DNA from: Trema orientale
Lineage: Eukaryota; Streptophyta; Magnoliopsida; Rosales; Cannabaceae
Length of the DNA stretch: 64,000 bases
Reading direction: 5' to 3'
Assembly (NCBI GenBank): GCA_002914845.1
Contig: JXTC01000001.1
Coordinates: 1,446,769-1,510,768, forward strand
Shown here: in pieces, positions 26,097 through 37,558 of the stretch
Layout of the letters: each line of letters starts with the position of its first letter
How positions within the stretch are numbered: position 1 is the stretch's first letter
Notes under the pieces: generated by a model
Database searches by the model: none
Told to the model about the DNA's origin: nothing
Seen by the model: the letters and a program-made list of their open reading frames with translations, nothing else
Made by a program: the position numbers and the translations under genes

Positions 26097-28299
26097 GAAA
26101 GTCAAAACTGGTTAGTGGCCCTCTTCTTATTGTGATATGGTGTTTTTGAATTTTCTTTTATTTGCTTTGAACATATGCTTCTTATAGCTTGTTAGTTATT
26201 TGTTTCGACTCTGTCATTAGTAACTTAAGCTTTGGTTGTCATTAATTACCTAAAATACCTATTCAAATGATATGGCTAGAAGTCGGTTCCAAAAACTAAG
26301 AATGCATGATATTGGTTGAGTTCAATCTCAAGGTATTGAATTTTCCTTTATTGCAGGTCCAGTTCGTATTCACAAGTTAGACGACAAGCCTGGTGTTCTA
26401 GCCATGATAATCTTGCTGTTGCTTGGTATTAAATTCATTTGCTTTATCATTTTTTTTTTCGTTTTCCCGTTTCTAGATGTCAAATTGATTTATTGTTTAG
26501 CCCAACCATGCAACTGTGATTCCCATTTTTATTCACATGAATCAGAGCTTGCTTGGTTGCATCAAATAAAAAGAAAATTAGATCCATACCTCACCATTAC
26601 AAAGATCATAGACTGTGTAATTTACAATTTGAGGAGCTAAACTTTAGCTGCTATTGTTTTACAGATTTTCACAAAAAACATAGAGGGACTTTAGTCTTTA
26701 TACAAGCTCTAATTCAGTTATTCTTCTCATATATACTGTTTGTACAAATAAGTCGGGTTTCTGTACCTGATTAATTTTTGCTAGCAGATCATGTTTATCT
26801 TTTGCTTTGACCATTTAAATATATGTCCAGTTTTCTCATATGAATGCGTAGAGGCAGATAAGAGAATATATAATATATTTTCCTACTATTATTATCGCTT
26901 AGAATATTTATTTTAATTTTATTGTTATTATTTTTAGGAGTAGCAGTAAAGTTATGGTTTAAACTGTTCGTGAGGAATTCTAAAATAGGGACTCCACTTT
27001 TTCCCCGCTGGTGGGGACGAATTTGTAACAGTACGATTGCATTTTAATGGTTAAGGCGGAAGAAGTGCAATGAATGCAGATTAAGTTGGGTGGTAGCTAT
27101 TGATTAGGTGTTAAAAAATAAAAATAAAAATAAAAATAGAATTAAATCAAGAAAAAAAAAAGTCATGATAGGTAATATAAATCTCATCTTTCTCTCTGTC
27201 CTTGATGATGACGACTCAGGCTTCTTTGGTAACTGCTTTCCCTAGTTTTGGAGAGTTCCCTCATCTTTTTGATCCCTCTGTGTCTCACTACTTGAGCACA
27301 TAAATCAATAGAGAAGAACTTTGGCTGTAACTTGGATTTGATATGAATTACCTCAGATCAGTTCGTTCTATGAATGCTTGTTAATTTTATTCTGCTCATA
27401 GTTCTTTCAATATAATTGATTTCAAATATGAGAGATCATTTGTGGTCGTTGAAATGTAGAGGTGCGGAAAAGATTTCAGTAGTATATGGTTTCCAAGTTG
27501 AGGAATGTTAATTGGACTTTCTTTTACACTCTAGTGTCATTGCTTTACTATGATTTATAATATTAAAATGTGAAATTAGATAATATAATCCATATGTCCA
27601 CCAAGTCCAGTTACATTGGAAGAGTGAGTGCGTTTAGCATTTTCTTTTTAATTTTTTTTTAATTTTTTATTCTTGTCTATTGCTAGAGTTCTCTTGTCAA
27701 AGGAGAGAGGGAGGAGAAAATAAAGTGCTCTCCAGTGCGTTCTTACAAAAATGGCATTGTGCTCAATGAACCCCTCATTTAGATCACATGGCCATAAAAT
27801 TGTTCCATATATTGTGAAAAATAGAGTTCTTATACTAGAATTCCCCTTGGTTTCACAGAATATTTTATCTTCTTAGTGTCATAGAATATTTTATCAACTA
27901 TTTAAACCCGTCCAGATTTTTTTTTTTTTTGGGCAGTAGTGGTAGTACTGACTGAAGTATGGTTAGGCTAGAATCTCGATTCACCAAATTATTTCTCATT
28001 CGATGAGAGAGTGATAGCAGTGCTAACCGCTAAAGTTACGGTTACGTTGTTTTGACTGTTTCTTCAAATTTGGTATTCCATTCACAGAGTCTCTTATAAC
28101 CCAAGTACTTCTAGAGTTTCTACCGCAAAAGGAAAAAGGTCTCGGATGATGCGGATGCATATCCGCATATCACGATATGTTTTCATCAATTTATTTTCGA
28201 ATGAGGTCGTGGGCTTCGAGTCAATGTTCAACAATTTGGTCAATAAATTCGAACTCTTCATTCTTATTTGGTTTCCGACACTTTTATTCTTAAAAACCA
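26097..28299. other. golgin 3' UTR and AT-rich spacer
   Basis: The stop codon TAA is at 26094-26096. Possible 3'-UTR introns exist: a donor-like CTGGTTAGT near 26110, then acceptors TTATTGCAG near 26357 and TTTTTAGGAG near 26936. These would extend the transcript, but the poly(A) site is not clear. From about 27100 to 28299 I see only AT-rich spacer; the short frames there have no recognisable motif. Confidence 0.4.
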
Positions 28300-28560
28300 A
28301 AAAGAATTACGAAAATTCAGAAGTATAGGAGTTTTTTTTTTTCAAGAAAATATTATTTTTAAAATGATTATCAGTTACTAGTATTTGAAAATTGATTATT
28401 GATTGCTACTTATATTTTTAAAAATAATATTTTTTTAAATATTTTTTTTTAAAAATAACATATTTATAATAAAAATCATACCAAATCTTAAAAAATAGAA
28501 CTCATCATATTTTTCTAATTTAAAAAAAAAATGCCGTACAATACCTAGTTTTCACCTTTT
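28300..28560. mobile_element. palindromic MITE, family A copy 3 (diverged)
   Basis: It has the same arrangement as copies 1 and 2: a left arm ending in a T-run then AAGAAAATATTATTTTTAAAA, a loop with TTATCAGTTACTAGT, and a right arm with AATAATATTTTTTTAAA and ATCATACCAAATC. It is shorter and more decayed, so class and limits are less certain. Confidence 0.4.
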
Positions 28561-28901
28561 ATTTTCACGTGAAAAATTAAAAACCTACACAACACGACTA
28601 ATTGGGCCGTGAAAATATTTGATTTTCAAACATTATGTAAAAGGAAACAAGAAGAAATAAATGAATAGAAGATGACATAGTTAAGTAGTAAGTACATACA
28701 ACACCATAACCAGGATAGGAAATCAACGGCTCACAACGCCCATAAAATGTGCTTTCTCTTAATACAACAAAAGCATTCCACCACTCCACACAACAACAAA
28801 AATTCTAATACCCAAAAAAAAAAAAAAAAAAAAAAAAAGAGACAGGAGAATTTTTTTCAATGAGGAGATTTTTTCCTTTTTTTTTTTTTTTTTTTTTCCA
28901 A
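28561..28901. other. oxidase 3' flank with opposed poly-A and poly-T tracts
   Basis: A ~24-base A run lies at about 28816-28839 and a T run at about 28878-28897, just past the oxidase stop at 28902-28904. No gene seen. These are homopolymers, easily mis-sequenced; the frame at 28860 that starts in them is a shadow of the oxidase. Confidence 0.6.
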
Positions 28902-30158
28902 TTAGTCATTGAAAAAATGGTTGACTTGGTCCTCGTAATCTTTGACATTACCTTTGGGATTCTCCTCAAACCTCCCTATCCTAAAGTACTTGAGGTCAAC
29001 TCCTTTGGCTTCCCCAGTCAACGCCAGATCCGCCAAGACCCTCCCCACCGCCGGCGCCATCTTGAACCCGTGACCCGAAAACCCGCCCCCGACCACCACA
29101 TCCTTCCCGAACTCCCCACCCAAAAAATCCAACACGAAATCCTCGTCCGGGGTCATCGAGTACATGCACAGCTGGGTCGCCACCGGCCCGCCCGAGTCGA
29201 CCCGACCCGAAAACCGCCCCTCGATCCACTCCTTCATGGCCTCCAGCGACATCCCGGGGCCCCAAGGCCTCTCATCCGGGTCGCACGGGTACCCGCCATG
29301 AACCGCCACCTTGATCAGGCCGGGGTACTCCAGCGACGGTGTCCCGTATATGTACGGCTCGCCGTAGCTGGCGAAGGTGGGGAAGTCGCCCCCGATGGCG
29401 TAGTCGGGCACGTGTCCCTCCTTGATTCGCCAATAGCAGACGGTCGTCTCCAGGGGCTGAATCGGCAATTCGACCCCGCTAACCGCTTTAACTAACTTCC
29501 TCGTCCAGGCCCCAACCGTGACCACGCATTTCTTCCCCCTGAACTGCCCCCCATTGTTATCATTATTACCATGACTACCCCTCCCCGTGGTGACCAAAAC
29601 GCCACCGTTTTTCAAGCTCTTTATCTCCGTCACCTCCGAGTTGTCCCTCAAAACGGCCCCGTTTTGCAAGGCCAGGGTCTGGAACATCGAGACGGCCTTG
29701 GTGGGCTTAATGACCCCGCCCATTTCGCAGTAGACTCCGACCCAGTCCTCGGGTATCCGGATCCGACCCGAGAACTGGCGGGCCACCTGTTGGGCGTCGA
29801 GGGCCTTGTGAGGGAGGGAGTTCTTGCGGCAGGAGGCGATGACGGCCCGGAGGCTCTTGGAGTGGGCTGGGCCCATGTCGAACTGGTGGGCCTTGAAGCA
29901 GACCTTGTACCCGATTTCGGACTCGGCCCGCTCCCAGAGCGCGTAGGACTCGAGCACGAGGTCGGTGTAGTAGTCCTCCGGGTAGGTGGCGCGTATGGTG
30001 CGTGACTCGCCGTGGGAGGAGCCGCGGTGGTGGAGGAAGTCGAACTGCTCGAGGAGGAGGGTTCTGTGGCCCCGTTTCGCCGCTTGGTAGGCGGCGGAGC
30101 TTCCCATGACCCCGGCGCCGATCACTATGACGTCGAATTCTTCCCCGGAATATTCCAT
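28902..30158 (-). CDS. sarcosine/L-pipecolate oxidase-like flavoenzyme
   Basis: An intronless 418-residue protein of the monomeric sarcosine oxidase family (FAD-dependent oxidation of N-methyl or cyclic amino acids, giving H2O2). A dinucleotide-binding motif is at residues 12-21 (VIGAGVMGSS). SSHGESRTIR is at 47-56. The CMYSMTPDEDF stretch has Cys331 at the position that links FAD covalently in bacterial enzymes. GFSGHGFK at 359-366 includes the lysine that helps activate O2 in MSOX. Length fits the family (Arabidopsis At2g24580 is about 416). The C-terminus, HFFND, is not a standard peroxisomal PTS1, so location is open. The ATG starts just ahead of the FAD fold. The gene is markedly GC-rich in AT-rich surroundings. 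The exact substrate is not decidable from sequence. Confidence 0.92.
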   Translation of the reverse strand: MEYSGEEFDVIVIGAGVMGSSAAYQAAKRGHRTLLLEQFDFLHHRGSSHGESRTIRATYPEDYYTDLVLESYALWERAESEIGYKVCFKAHQFDMGPAHSKSLRAVIASCRKNSLPHKALDAQQVARQFSGRIRIPEDWVGVYCEMGGVIKPTKAVSMFQTLALQNGAVLRDNSEVTEIKSLKNGGVLVTTGRGSHGNNDNNGGQFRGKKCVVTVGAWTRKLVKAVSGVELPIQPLETTVCYWRIKEGHVPDYAIGGDFPTFASYGEPYIYGTPSLEYPGLIKVAVHGGYPCDPDERPWGPGMSLEAMKEWIEGRFSGRVDSGGPVATQLCMYSMTPDEDFVLDFLGGEFGKDVVVGGGFSGHGFKMAPAVGRVLADLALTGEAKGVDLKYFRIGRFEENPKGNVKDYEDQVNHFFND

Positions 30159-30657
30159 CCTTTTTTGGGGAAAAAAAAAATAAATAAAGAAAAGAATTTA
30201 TGTCTTTGACTGACTGAGTGGCGAAGGAGGAGAAGTACAGTTCAACTTGGTGGGAAGGGTAAGGCTAAGCCTTGTTTTTAACGTTGTTGATTTCTTGAAA
30301 AGCACCCACCTTTTGGTTATATTTTCAATCTTGCCACTCTGTAATTTCTAGTAGTAACGGTGGTGGGTCCTAGTTTTAACTGTTTGTACCATTTTCTCCC
30401 CGCTAAGAAGCATGTCATAGAGTTCTTCAAAGGAAAAAAAAAAACTAAAAAAAAAAAGGTAGAGCTGGCGTACCTGGAGTAGATAGCTCCAAATTAAGAT
30501 GACTTTGCCAATTTCCACATGATACGTATGTGGATATGAATCATATGATGATAATTGATCCTTTCTAGAGATTTTTACTGTTATATTTGACCACTGGCTT
30601 CCATGGGCGACGAGTGGGGCTTATCCTCCTGCCGAACTGACAATTATATTTAGTTAA
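30159..30657. other. oxidase upstream region
   Basis: This is the 5' flank of the minus-strand oxidase. An A-rich tract lies directly upstream of the ATG, and further A runs lie near 30435-30460. No other gene and no convincing TATA box seen. Confidence 0.4.
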
Positions 30658-30660
30658 TAA

Positions 30661-31302
30661 GACCATCTCCAACCAGAAATTCTATTTTGCAGCAACTAAA
30701 ACTTTAAAATACAGTAACTTTATTTTATATTTTTTTTCCATCTCTAACCCATTACTCCAAATACTATACCAAAAATGATATTCTCTACCAAAAAAGAATA
30801 TTCTCTACAACAAAAAATAATATTCTTTTTATCTTTTACCTAAATCTCTTTTTTACCCCTTATCTCTCTATAAATATTTTATTTAAACAATTACTTCACC
30901 AATATACTTATATAAATCATATTAACTATTTCTAAATATGAAATATTTTTTATAATCAAATTAAAACTATTAAATTAATTAATCTTCATTTAAATTAACT
31001 TAACAATTAATATAAAATCATTTACAATAATTAACATATTTTAAATGCAACAATTTTAACCAAGGATATATGTGGAATTAAACGTTTAAAAAGGGGCATT
31101 TTTGGAAGTTGGACAAAAAGAAAACATAAAAGGCAAAAAAAAAAAAAAACGCAAAATGGCGTTCTGCTACAGTGCCGCGCTATTAATAGCGCGGCACTGT
31201 AGCTCACCCGCATTTTGCTGCAGAATTTGCAGCTGGGTTGGAGAGCCCAACCTACTCAATTTCTAGCAAAAACGGCATTTTGCCGTGTGATTGGAGATGC
31301 TC
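30661..31302. mobile_element. MITE with GAGCATCTCCAA-type ends
   Basis: The ends GACCATCTCCAACC (left) and GAGCATCTCCAATC (complement of right) form terminal inverted repeats, flanked by TAA at 30658-30660 and 31303-31305. This terminal motif is common among plant MITEs. The right part contains repeated GCATTTTGC-like words and a perfect 38-bp palindrome at 31166-31203. No coding capacity. Confidence 0.72.
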
Positions 31303-31305
31303 TAA

Positions 31306-33228
31306 GAAATACAAAAAACAAGGGCCACGAACGACTGAGAAAACAGAATTATATTTCAAGGTAGTATAATGCCACATTTAAATTTTATAAGAGCTAAAAC
31401 TGAGATAAAACGTAATTTTGGCACCAAGTCAAGGATTAAATCATAATCGGGGCTTCTCATTTTATTTTATTTTTTAAGTGTTTCCTCTTTCGGACTACGT
31501 AGAGTATAAAAGAAAAAATGTGCCACTTGAATTAATTAAACTACTGAATTCGTCATTTTCTTCAGGCTAATAAAAAAAAAAAAAACATGACACCTACCAT
31601 TTTATTTGTTTTAGTCCTAAAACTATGGCACTTGGCATTTTTCATCTATTTGCCCGACAAAATGACGATGCCCAACAAAATGACGATTCTAGTGATTTGA
31701 GCAACAAAATTTGAACTTCGAATAATTCAGAGGTATATATTGAGAGTCGATTTGTTGTAGTGGTGGCCAATGATAATAGTATGAAAAATAGAACGGAAAT
31801 GAATGAAATATTAGTTCAGTTATTTGAGCTTAGTCATATACTAAGTTTATGGCCAAAAAATAGTTAAACAACTAGTCAGTCCCCAATTATTTCATTAAAA
31901 GTTTAGATTGACTATGGAATGGAGTGGTGTAAACTATATTTTGACAAAAATACTCTTAATTGTTAAATTAATATGCAGAGAGAGGAGAGAGAAAATATAG
32001 AGAAAGAAGAAAAAGTATAAAGAGGAAGAAGAGAGAAAATGGTGAGAGGGTTGAGACAGTAGGGAAATGAGGAAGGAGATAGAAAATATAGAGAGAGAAG
32101 AGAAAATGGTGAGAGTGTAAGAAGAGAGAAAGTGTACAAATGAAGGAGAGAGAAAGGTAATTAAGTACGCAGTAATTGAGTAAAATAAAAGAGAGATAAT
32201 TGAGCAGAAAAGAAACTCATCCATAAATAATATCACAACTAATTATCATGATCATATTATACATTTAAAATTAGTTAGATATTCTATTACCTAACAAAAC
32301 TGAAAACACTCTATTTTCTAACAAACTTCAAAATACTTCTGCCACCACCGCCACTTACAACACTCTGCCAACATCGTCGATTCTAATCTCGATATTAGCC
32401 TTATTTCTCTCATTTTTCGACTGTGGTTGAAATCTGCACCTTCTTTACTCAGTATTTTTTACCTGAGTTGATCAGATGCAACAACAATTACAGAATTTTG
32501 AATTTGTCGTTAAATGAAAATCTTAATTTTATAAATGATTTATACTTTCTCTTTTTTCACCTATACTTTGAAAAGGGTCCAAAGTTATAATGTCCATTTC
32601 TAACAACCGATAGTGAATAGTTTAATATGATTTAATGTTTATAACACTCCAAGTTAAATGTATTTGATTAGAGAAGCGTCCAGATATTGATTAGGAGGTA
32701 ATGAGAAATGAATCTAAATTAATGATTAAAAAGTGTAAAAATGAGTTGTCAGTGACGTGTACAGATTTGTTTGATCTAAAGTATTTGCTTTACTACAAAA
32801 GTACCCATTCTTTAAAAAAAGGAAAAAAAAGTTTAATTAGCACATTTCTCACAATGAGAAATCATGATTGTTTACTTAGACACAATCGTTCTCACATTGC
32901 AGCAGTAACAGATCCTGCAGGTCTCTTTCTATTGCATGTATATAATATAACACAAAAGGAAAAAGGGAAATAAAAAAGAAAAAAACAAGTTTGCCCAAGT
33001 TGTCAATTTCTTACCTTATCATCGAAGATATGACAATATGCTGAGCCAAAAAAGATATAATCTGCTTATTTTGTGAGCTTTAAGTGAAGAAAATGCCGCC
33101 TGCTTTATTGCACCATCATCCTTGACACACGTTATGATCCCGGGGGCCACTGATTAGGATTCGTTGTTGGTACCAGCGGTGACAACTAGAATCGAAATTT
33201 TATTATTTTAAGCAATTATTTATTGGTT
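31306..33228. other. AT-rich spacer with purine-rich tract
   Basis: No gene seen. The 31970-32165 stretch is a GAGAGA/GAAGAG-rich purine tract that creates a false 100-aa minus-strand frame. A small duplicated AAAATGACGAT word occurs near 31659-31683. The 90-aa frame at 32701 has no recognisable motif. Confidence 0.5.
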
Positions 33229-33741
33229 TTATGGCACAAATAATTCCTGAATTATTTAATTTGTAGAAATTTGATCCTCAAAATTTCAGTTATGACAATT
33301 CAGTTTTTGAATTTTCAGATTTGAAGCAATTTGGTCTCTGAATTGTCTAAATTGTATCGTTAAATTTCGAAGAAAAACACATATGAGAAATACATTGTAG
33401 CATCTGAAAGTATATTTTAAAGGAAAACAAATTAAATAAAAGAATTTGGGAAGAAAATTTTTTAAGATTCTTAGAGCTGTAAATTTAAAGAATTTTGTGA
33501 TTGTTTATTTTTATAGTTGAAATTCTCAATTTACCTTTCAAATACACTTTCAGATGACACTACATACTTCTCACCTGTACTTTTGATAAAAAATTTAACA
33601 ACAGATTGTAAGTTTGACAGTCTAAGGACCAAATCGCTATAAATAAGAAAATTCATGAGCTTAATTGCTATAATTTAAACTTTGAAGACCAAATTGTCAC
33701 AAGTTGTACAGTTCAAAGACCAATTGTGTCATTAACTTTTT
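33229..33741. mobile_element. long terminal-inverted-repeat MITE
   Basis: Two arms of about 200 bp face each other. The left begins TTATGGCACAAATAATTCC and the complement of the right begins TTAATGACACAATTGGTC. Matching inner blocks include GCAATTTGGTCTCTGAAT against GCGATTTGGTCCTTAGACT, and GCATCTGAAAGTATATTT against TCATCTGAAAGTGTATTT. Roughly 80 bp separate the arms. Non-coding. Confidence 0.65.
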
Positions 33742-33943
33742 TTTTCTTTTCCCCTCAATTGGATTATAGCAGGTCTTTATTGTGTTTTGTTGCAACCATT
33801 TGTGCCATTAACTCTTTTTTTTTTGTTATTGTATTATAGCATGTCTTTATTGTGTTTTATTGCAACCATTTGTGCCATAAACCTTTTTTTTTTAAATTGT
33901 ATTATAAGCAGGTTATTTTTGTGTTTTAATTGCAAAGGCAACA
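33726..33943. repeat. ~76-bp minisatellite, about 2.7 copies
   Basis: The order TGTGYCATTAAC, T-run, ATTGKATTATAGCA, GGTCTTTATTGTGTTTT, GCAACCATT is repeated three times with modest divergence. The first copy overlaps the right end of the adjacent MITE, so the array seems to have grown from the MITE terminus and its flank. Confidence 0.65.
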
Positions 33944-35448
33944 CCCACTTAGTTTATATATTAGACATTTTTGCTTGAAATTAAAATTAATTAGAATTTT
34001 GTGGGAAAAAAACCTCTTTCGGCTGTAAATATTTTTCAGCTTTCTAATTTGTATATTGTTTAGTTATGAGTTGATTTGACGTTTCAATTTGCTAGCGGTT
34101 CTGATTTTGATTTGGTTTTAATTTCAAGATTTTAAGGAGGAGGACTTGTTGTTTAAGCAAAGATTTAATTCATTCTATGTTATATTGAAACTTAAAATGA
34201 AAAATAATGTGTAGTAAAAATCCTAATTAATTAAGTATGTGAGATATATAAATATGCTACAAACTGAAAAGAACATCTAAGAATGTTAAGTTTATTCACG
34301 AATTTGATCACATCTTCAGCTTTTCTCGGCATTAAATATTTTTCAGCTCTTGTCAACATGAATTTGGCCACACTCCACCCTACAAAAAAAGTACGGTACA
34401 TTGTATGCACAAGAACAATATTTACAGGTGAAGATGCCAATATTGTACTGTTTTTAAGCTACAAACAGACGCAGCAAACGTAGATTAGTGGAGTAAAATG
34501 AAACTTTTAGAATTAATAAGCCCTCACGACATGCAAAAAAAATATTCTTTTTTTTTTTTGAGAAAAAAAATTCATAATATGAGAAATATACGCATATAAC
34601 ACTCGGCATAATTTAGGCGTAACGCATTATTTTGAATTGTAATTAAGCTTTATTTTGAAAAACGTTATACATATATATTTGAATAAAATGAAAGGGTAAT
34701 ATTAAAATGATTTTTTTTTTACAAAAAAAATTGTGAGCATTTCTATTTTATTTTGTCACGGCAAAATCAATATAAAATTGTAAAGCTTAGTTGGCATTGT
34801 TTCATAAAACCAAATTTAAAGTAGTTTCGTTATAAAATGATGAACGATGGTAAGAATTCTCCTCTCATGACAGAGTTCCACGATTGATATGTCATGAGAA
34901 TTCAGAGCCAAACATCAAATCGTGTCTACTCATAGTGTAATTACGGTTTGTTGTTGTTTGTTTTTGACCTTTAGCTAGCTAGCGACCTAATAATTATATG
35001 GCTATTGTAGTTGTGGAATTCAACATGATATCCTCGTTCGCCAATCCTTTTAGTTTAAGTATTGGACAAAGATACGTAATCAATCAACTATGCGTTTTAT
35101 ATTAATCGTGAGCCGAAATATCATGAACAAAGGAAATATTGAATGTTATTGCGGTCGACTTTTAAACGCCGCCACGTATGATCACATATGCTATATATAT
35201 TTATATATACATAAGCTTATAACTCTATATATATATATATTTAAAAAAAAGTAGAATTTTACTAATGACCACCACTTACTATAAATTTAAAGAAAAATAA
35301 TAAATACATACTACTAAAATTTGAACCCATGACCTCTTCCTCACAAATTCTCATACACATCTCTAAAATCTTAGACCAACTGAACTAGTCCCAGTTGGTT
35401 TATAACTATATGTTTATGTTGGGGCAATATTTATAGAAAAGTACTTTG
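33944..35448. other. AT-rich spacer
   Basis: No gene is firmly supported. A minus-strand stretch at about 34285-34400 translates with a protein-like composition (AKFMLTRAEKY then EDVIKF) after an acceptor-like TTTTTTTGTAG, but it is under 50 residues and I cannot assign it. The remainder is AT-rich, with (TA)n near 35195-35240. Confidence 0.4.
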
Positions 35449-36700
35449 ACCCTATTTGGGATCAATTTTAGAGGTTGCTTTTACTTTTTAAAAGCCATTA
35501 AAGAAAAAATGGGAGACGGAGACAGTGACAGAGCTATGATCATTTTCCAGGAGAGCATAACATCAAATATTTGGGAGAAATTTGGTTCCTCTAAAGGGTT
35601 CTGTGAGGCCTGCACAAGCTTAAAAATTAGGTCATTTTTTTGAAAATACATCTAAGTTAATAAGTACTCATCCAAGAATATATATATATATAGTCAAACA
35701 ATAAACAAAAATTCACCCGATACATTATAATTTATACTAAGTACCAAATCAGATTTTTCCTAAAAAACATATGAAGAAAATAATATGAACCAACAGGGAT
35801 TATAAAATCAAATAAAACATAGAAACACACACAAAAAAAATTAGAAAACAAATATCACAAAAAAAAAAAAAAGTGCAATGAAGAAATACATGTGTCCAGC
35901 AAACAGAAAGCAGTGGTCAAAATACTTGCGAGCAATAATACACTCAAATACCAAAACACTTGAAAAAAAAATACAAAACATAAATAAATCTTAAAGATAA
36001 ATGAAATATCTACATATTAAAAGGAAAAATCAGAATCATAAAAGGAAAAAAAAATAAAAGAGAAAAAAAAACTCATACTTGGTAGATTCAGCCAAAAATC
36101 AAAGAGAGAAAACAGGGACTGAAGCTTGAAGGAAAGAGGAGAAGAAAAGAGGAGTGAAAAGCCATGAGGGGAGAGAAGGGTGGTCACCGGAAAGGAGAGA
36201 AGAAGAGAGGAGTGAAGAGAGAATGGTGGTTACTAGTTCATGTGAGAGGAGAGAAGAAAGGAAGAAGTGAGGAAGAAAAGGAGTACCAATAGTAGAGTAA
36301 TTGAGAAAATGATGGGGCTAGGGTTAAAAGATATATATTAAAAAATAATAGTAATAATTATATGATAGGGGCATGTGTGCAAATTTAAATATTAGAGCAA
36401 ATGTTAATTTTTATTAAATTCTATATACAAATTTATAAATAAATTTTTTTTCAGGGGAGTAATTGCCCACCCTTGCCCCAATGTAGCTCCGCCATTGGAC
36501 GGAGAGATATTTGGTGAGGTTTTATTTTTAGTCAGCATATTTAAAAAGTTACTATAATTACTATTTTAAGTAGAATTTGAGAAATATAGTAAGATCTACT
36601 TTTCAAAGTTGATGATGTTGTTATTATATAAATTGTCTAAAATATCATTCTAATATAATTCGCATAATCTATAGTTAAATAGTCTAAAATATCATTTTAA
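35449..36700. repeat. dispersed repeat family B, copy split by a hAT element
   Basis: The outer parts, 35449-35522 and 36506-36700, join to resemble 9605-9900. They read CCCTATTTGGGATCAATTTT then GGTTGCTTTTA, and after the insertion GATATTTGGTGAGG then TTTTTAGTCA and AAGTAGAATTTGAGAA. The right terminus may be near 36830. Confidence 0.45.
35523..36497. mobile_element. non-autonomous hAT element (975 bp)
   Basis: The 8-bp duplication GACGGAGA is perfect on both sides (35515-35522 and 36498-36505), diagnostic of hAT-type integration. Ends are CAGTGACAGAGCTATG and, complementing the right end, CAATGGCGGAGCTACA, the CAGTGGCGGAGC-type hAT terminus seen in many plants. The interior has A-rich and GA-rich tracts (36010-36260) and no transposase, so it would be mobilised in trans. 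Confidence 0.83.
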
Positions 36701-37478
36701 TATAATTCCACAATCTATAGTTTGCTTTTAAATAATACATCAATTTTGTACATTAAATTTACTAAGCGCATATATATTTTTTCTCACAACACAACTACAT
36801 CACAATAATATCAAACTGACTCTGTATAACGTGAGCATAAATATATCACACTCTAAATTACGATGCATTTTTTTTTTACGAATATCTATAGTTGAGAGAG
36901 AGACGAATTAAATAAAAATATTTCTGAAAAATATCTAATTATATTATATATTTTGTATTATATGATTCTGATATGAAATGATTTTGAAACAGGCAGCATG
37001 TTTCCATTCTGAAATCCGAATGAGAGGATTTGTATTCGATGTCATGATCAAGAGCTATAAAATGGACCTTTCTAGTTTCTAATTAACTCAATCATTGTTA
37101 CGCAATAGCTTAGGCTAGCGAGTAGCAAGTCTCATGCTCTCAACTAAAACCTTGGAAAGTGACTTATGATAATGATGCAACTCATGAGTAACAGCTTTTA
37201 TACATAATCAAGACAAGCAATTTTTGTCACATAGATTAAGGCCGTCATTCGTTTTGGAATATACTCGATCATAGTTGGCCTCTGTCACCATCCATTTCTT
37301 ATATATGTACACATATCTTATTTAAAAATATAATGCTTCAACCTTCACTTCGGATGGTCCAACTTGAATTGAAAGAAGTCATTATTCTTCATTTTGTGGC
37401 TTTGCGCTGACTGTATACACAGTATTGCTTTGCTTGAGAGTCTGGATACGGCACTTCTTTCGGGGTGAAGTGGTGAAC
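36701..37478. other. AT-rich spacer
   Basis: No gene seen. Frames are short and stop-rich. Confidence 0.5.
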
Positions 37479-37540
37479 TAAGAATTAGTGCTTTTGCCTT
37501 ATCATGAGGTAAGAATTAGTGCTTTTGCCTTATCATGAGG
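37479..37540. repeat. perfect 31-bp tandem duplication
   Basis: Two identical 31-bp units beginning TAAGAATTAGTGCTTTTGCC occupy 37479-37509 and 37510-37540, directly before a (TA)n run and the palindromic MITE at 37559. Confidence 0.9.
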
Positions 37541-37558
37541 TTTATATATATATATATA

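Noticed and set aside
28902..30158. Recent transfer of the oxidase from bacteria
   Set aside because: Its GC content is striking, but plants are known to have close homologues of this length, so ordinary descent is the simpler view.
28996..30209. Plus- and minus-strand frames over the oxidase locus (211, 144, 89 and 65 aa)
   Set aside because: Shadow frames caused by the high GC of the real minus-strand gene.
34231..34440. 69-aa minus-strand frame with protein-like composition
   Set aside because: It could be a short transposase remnant, but I could not match it to a family and it is too short to call.
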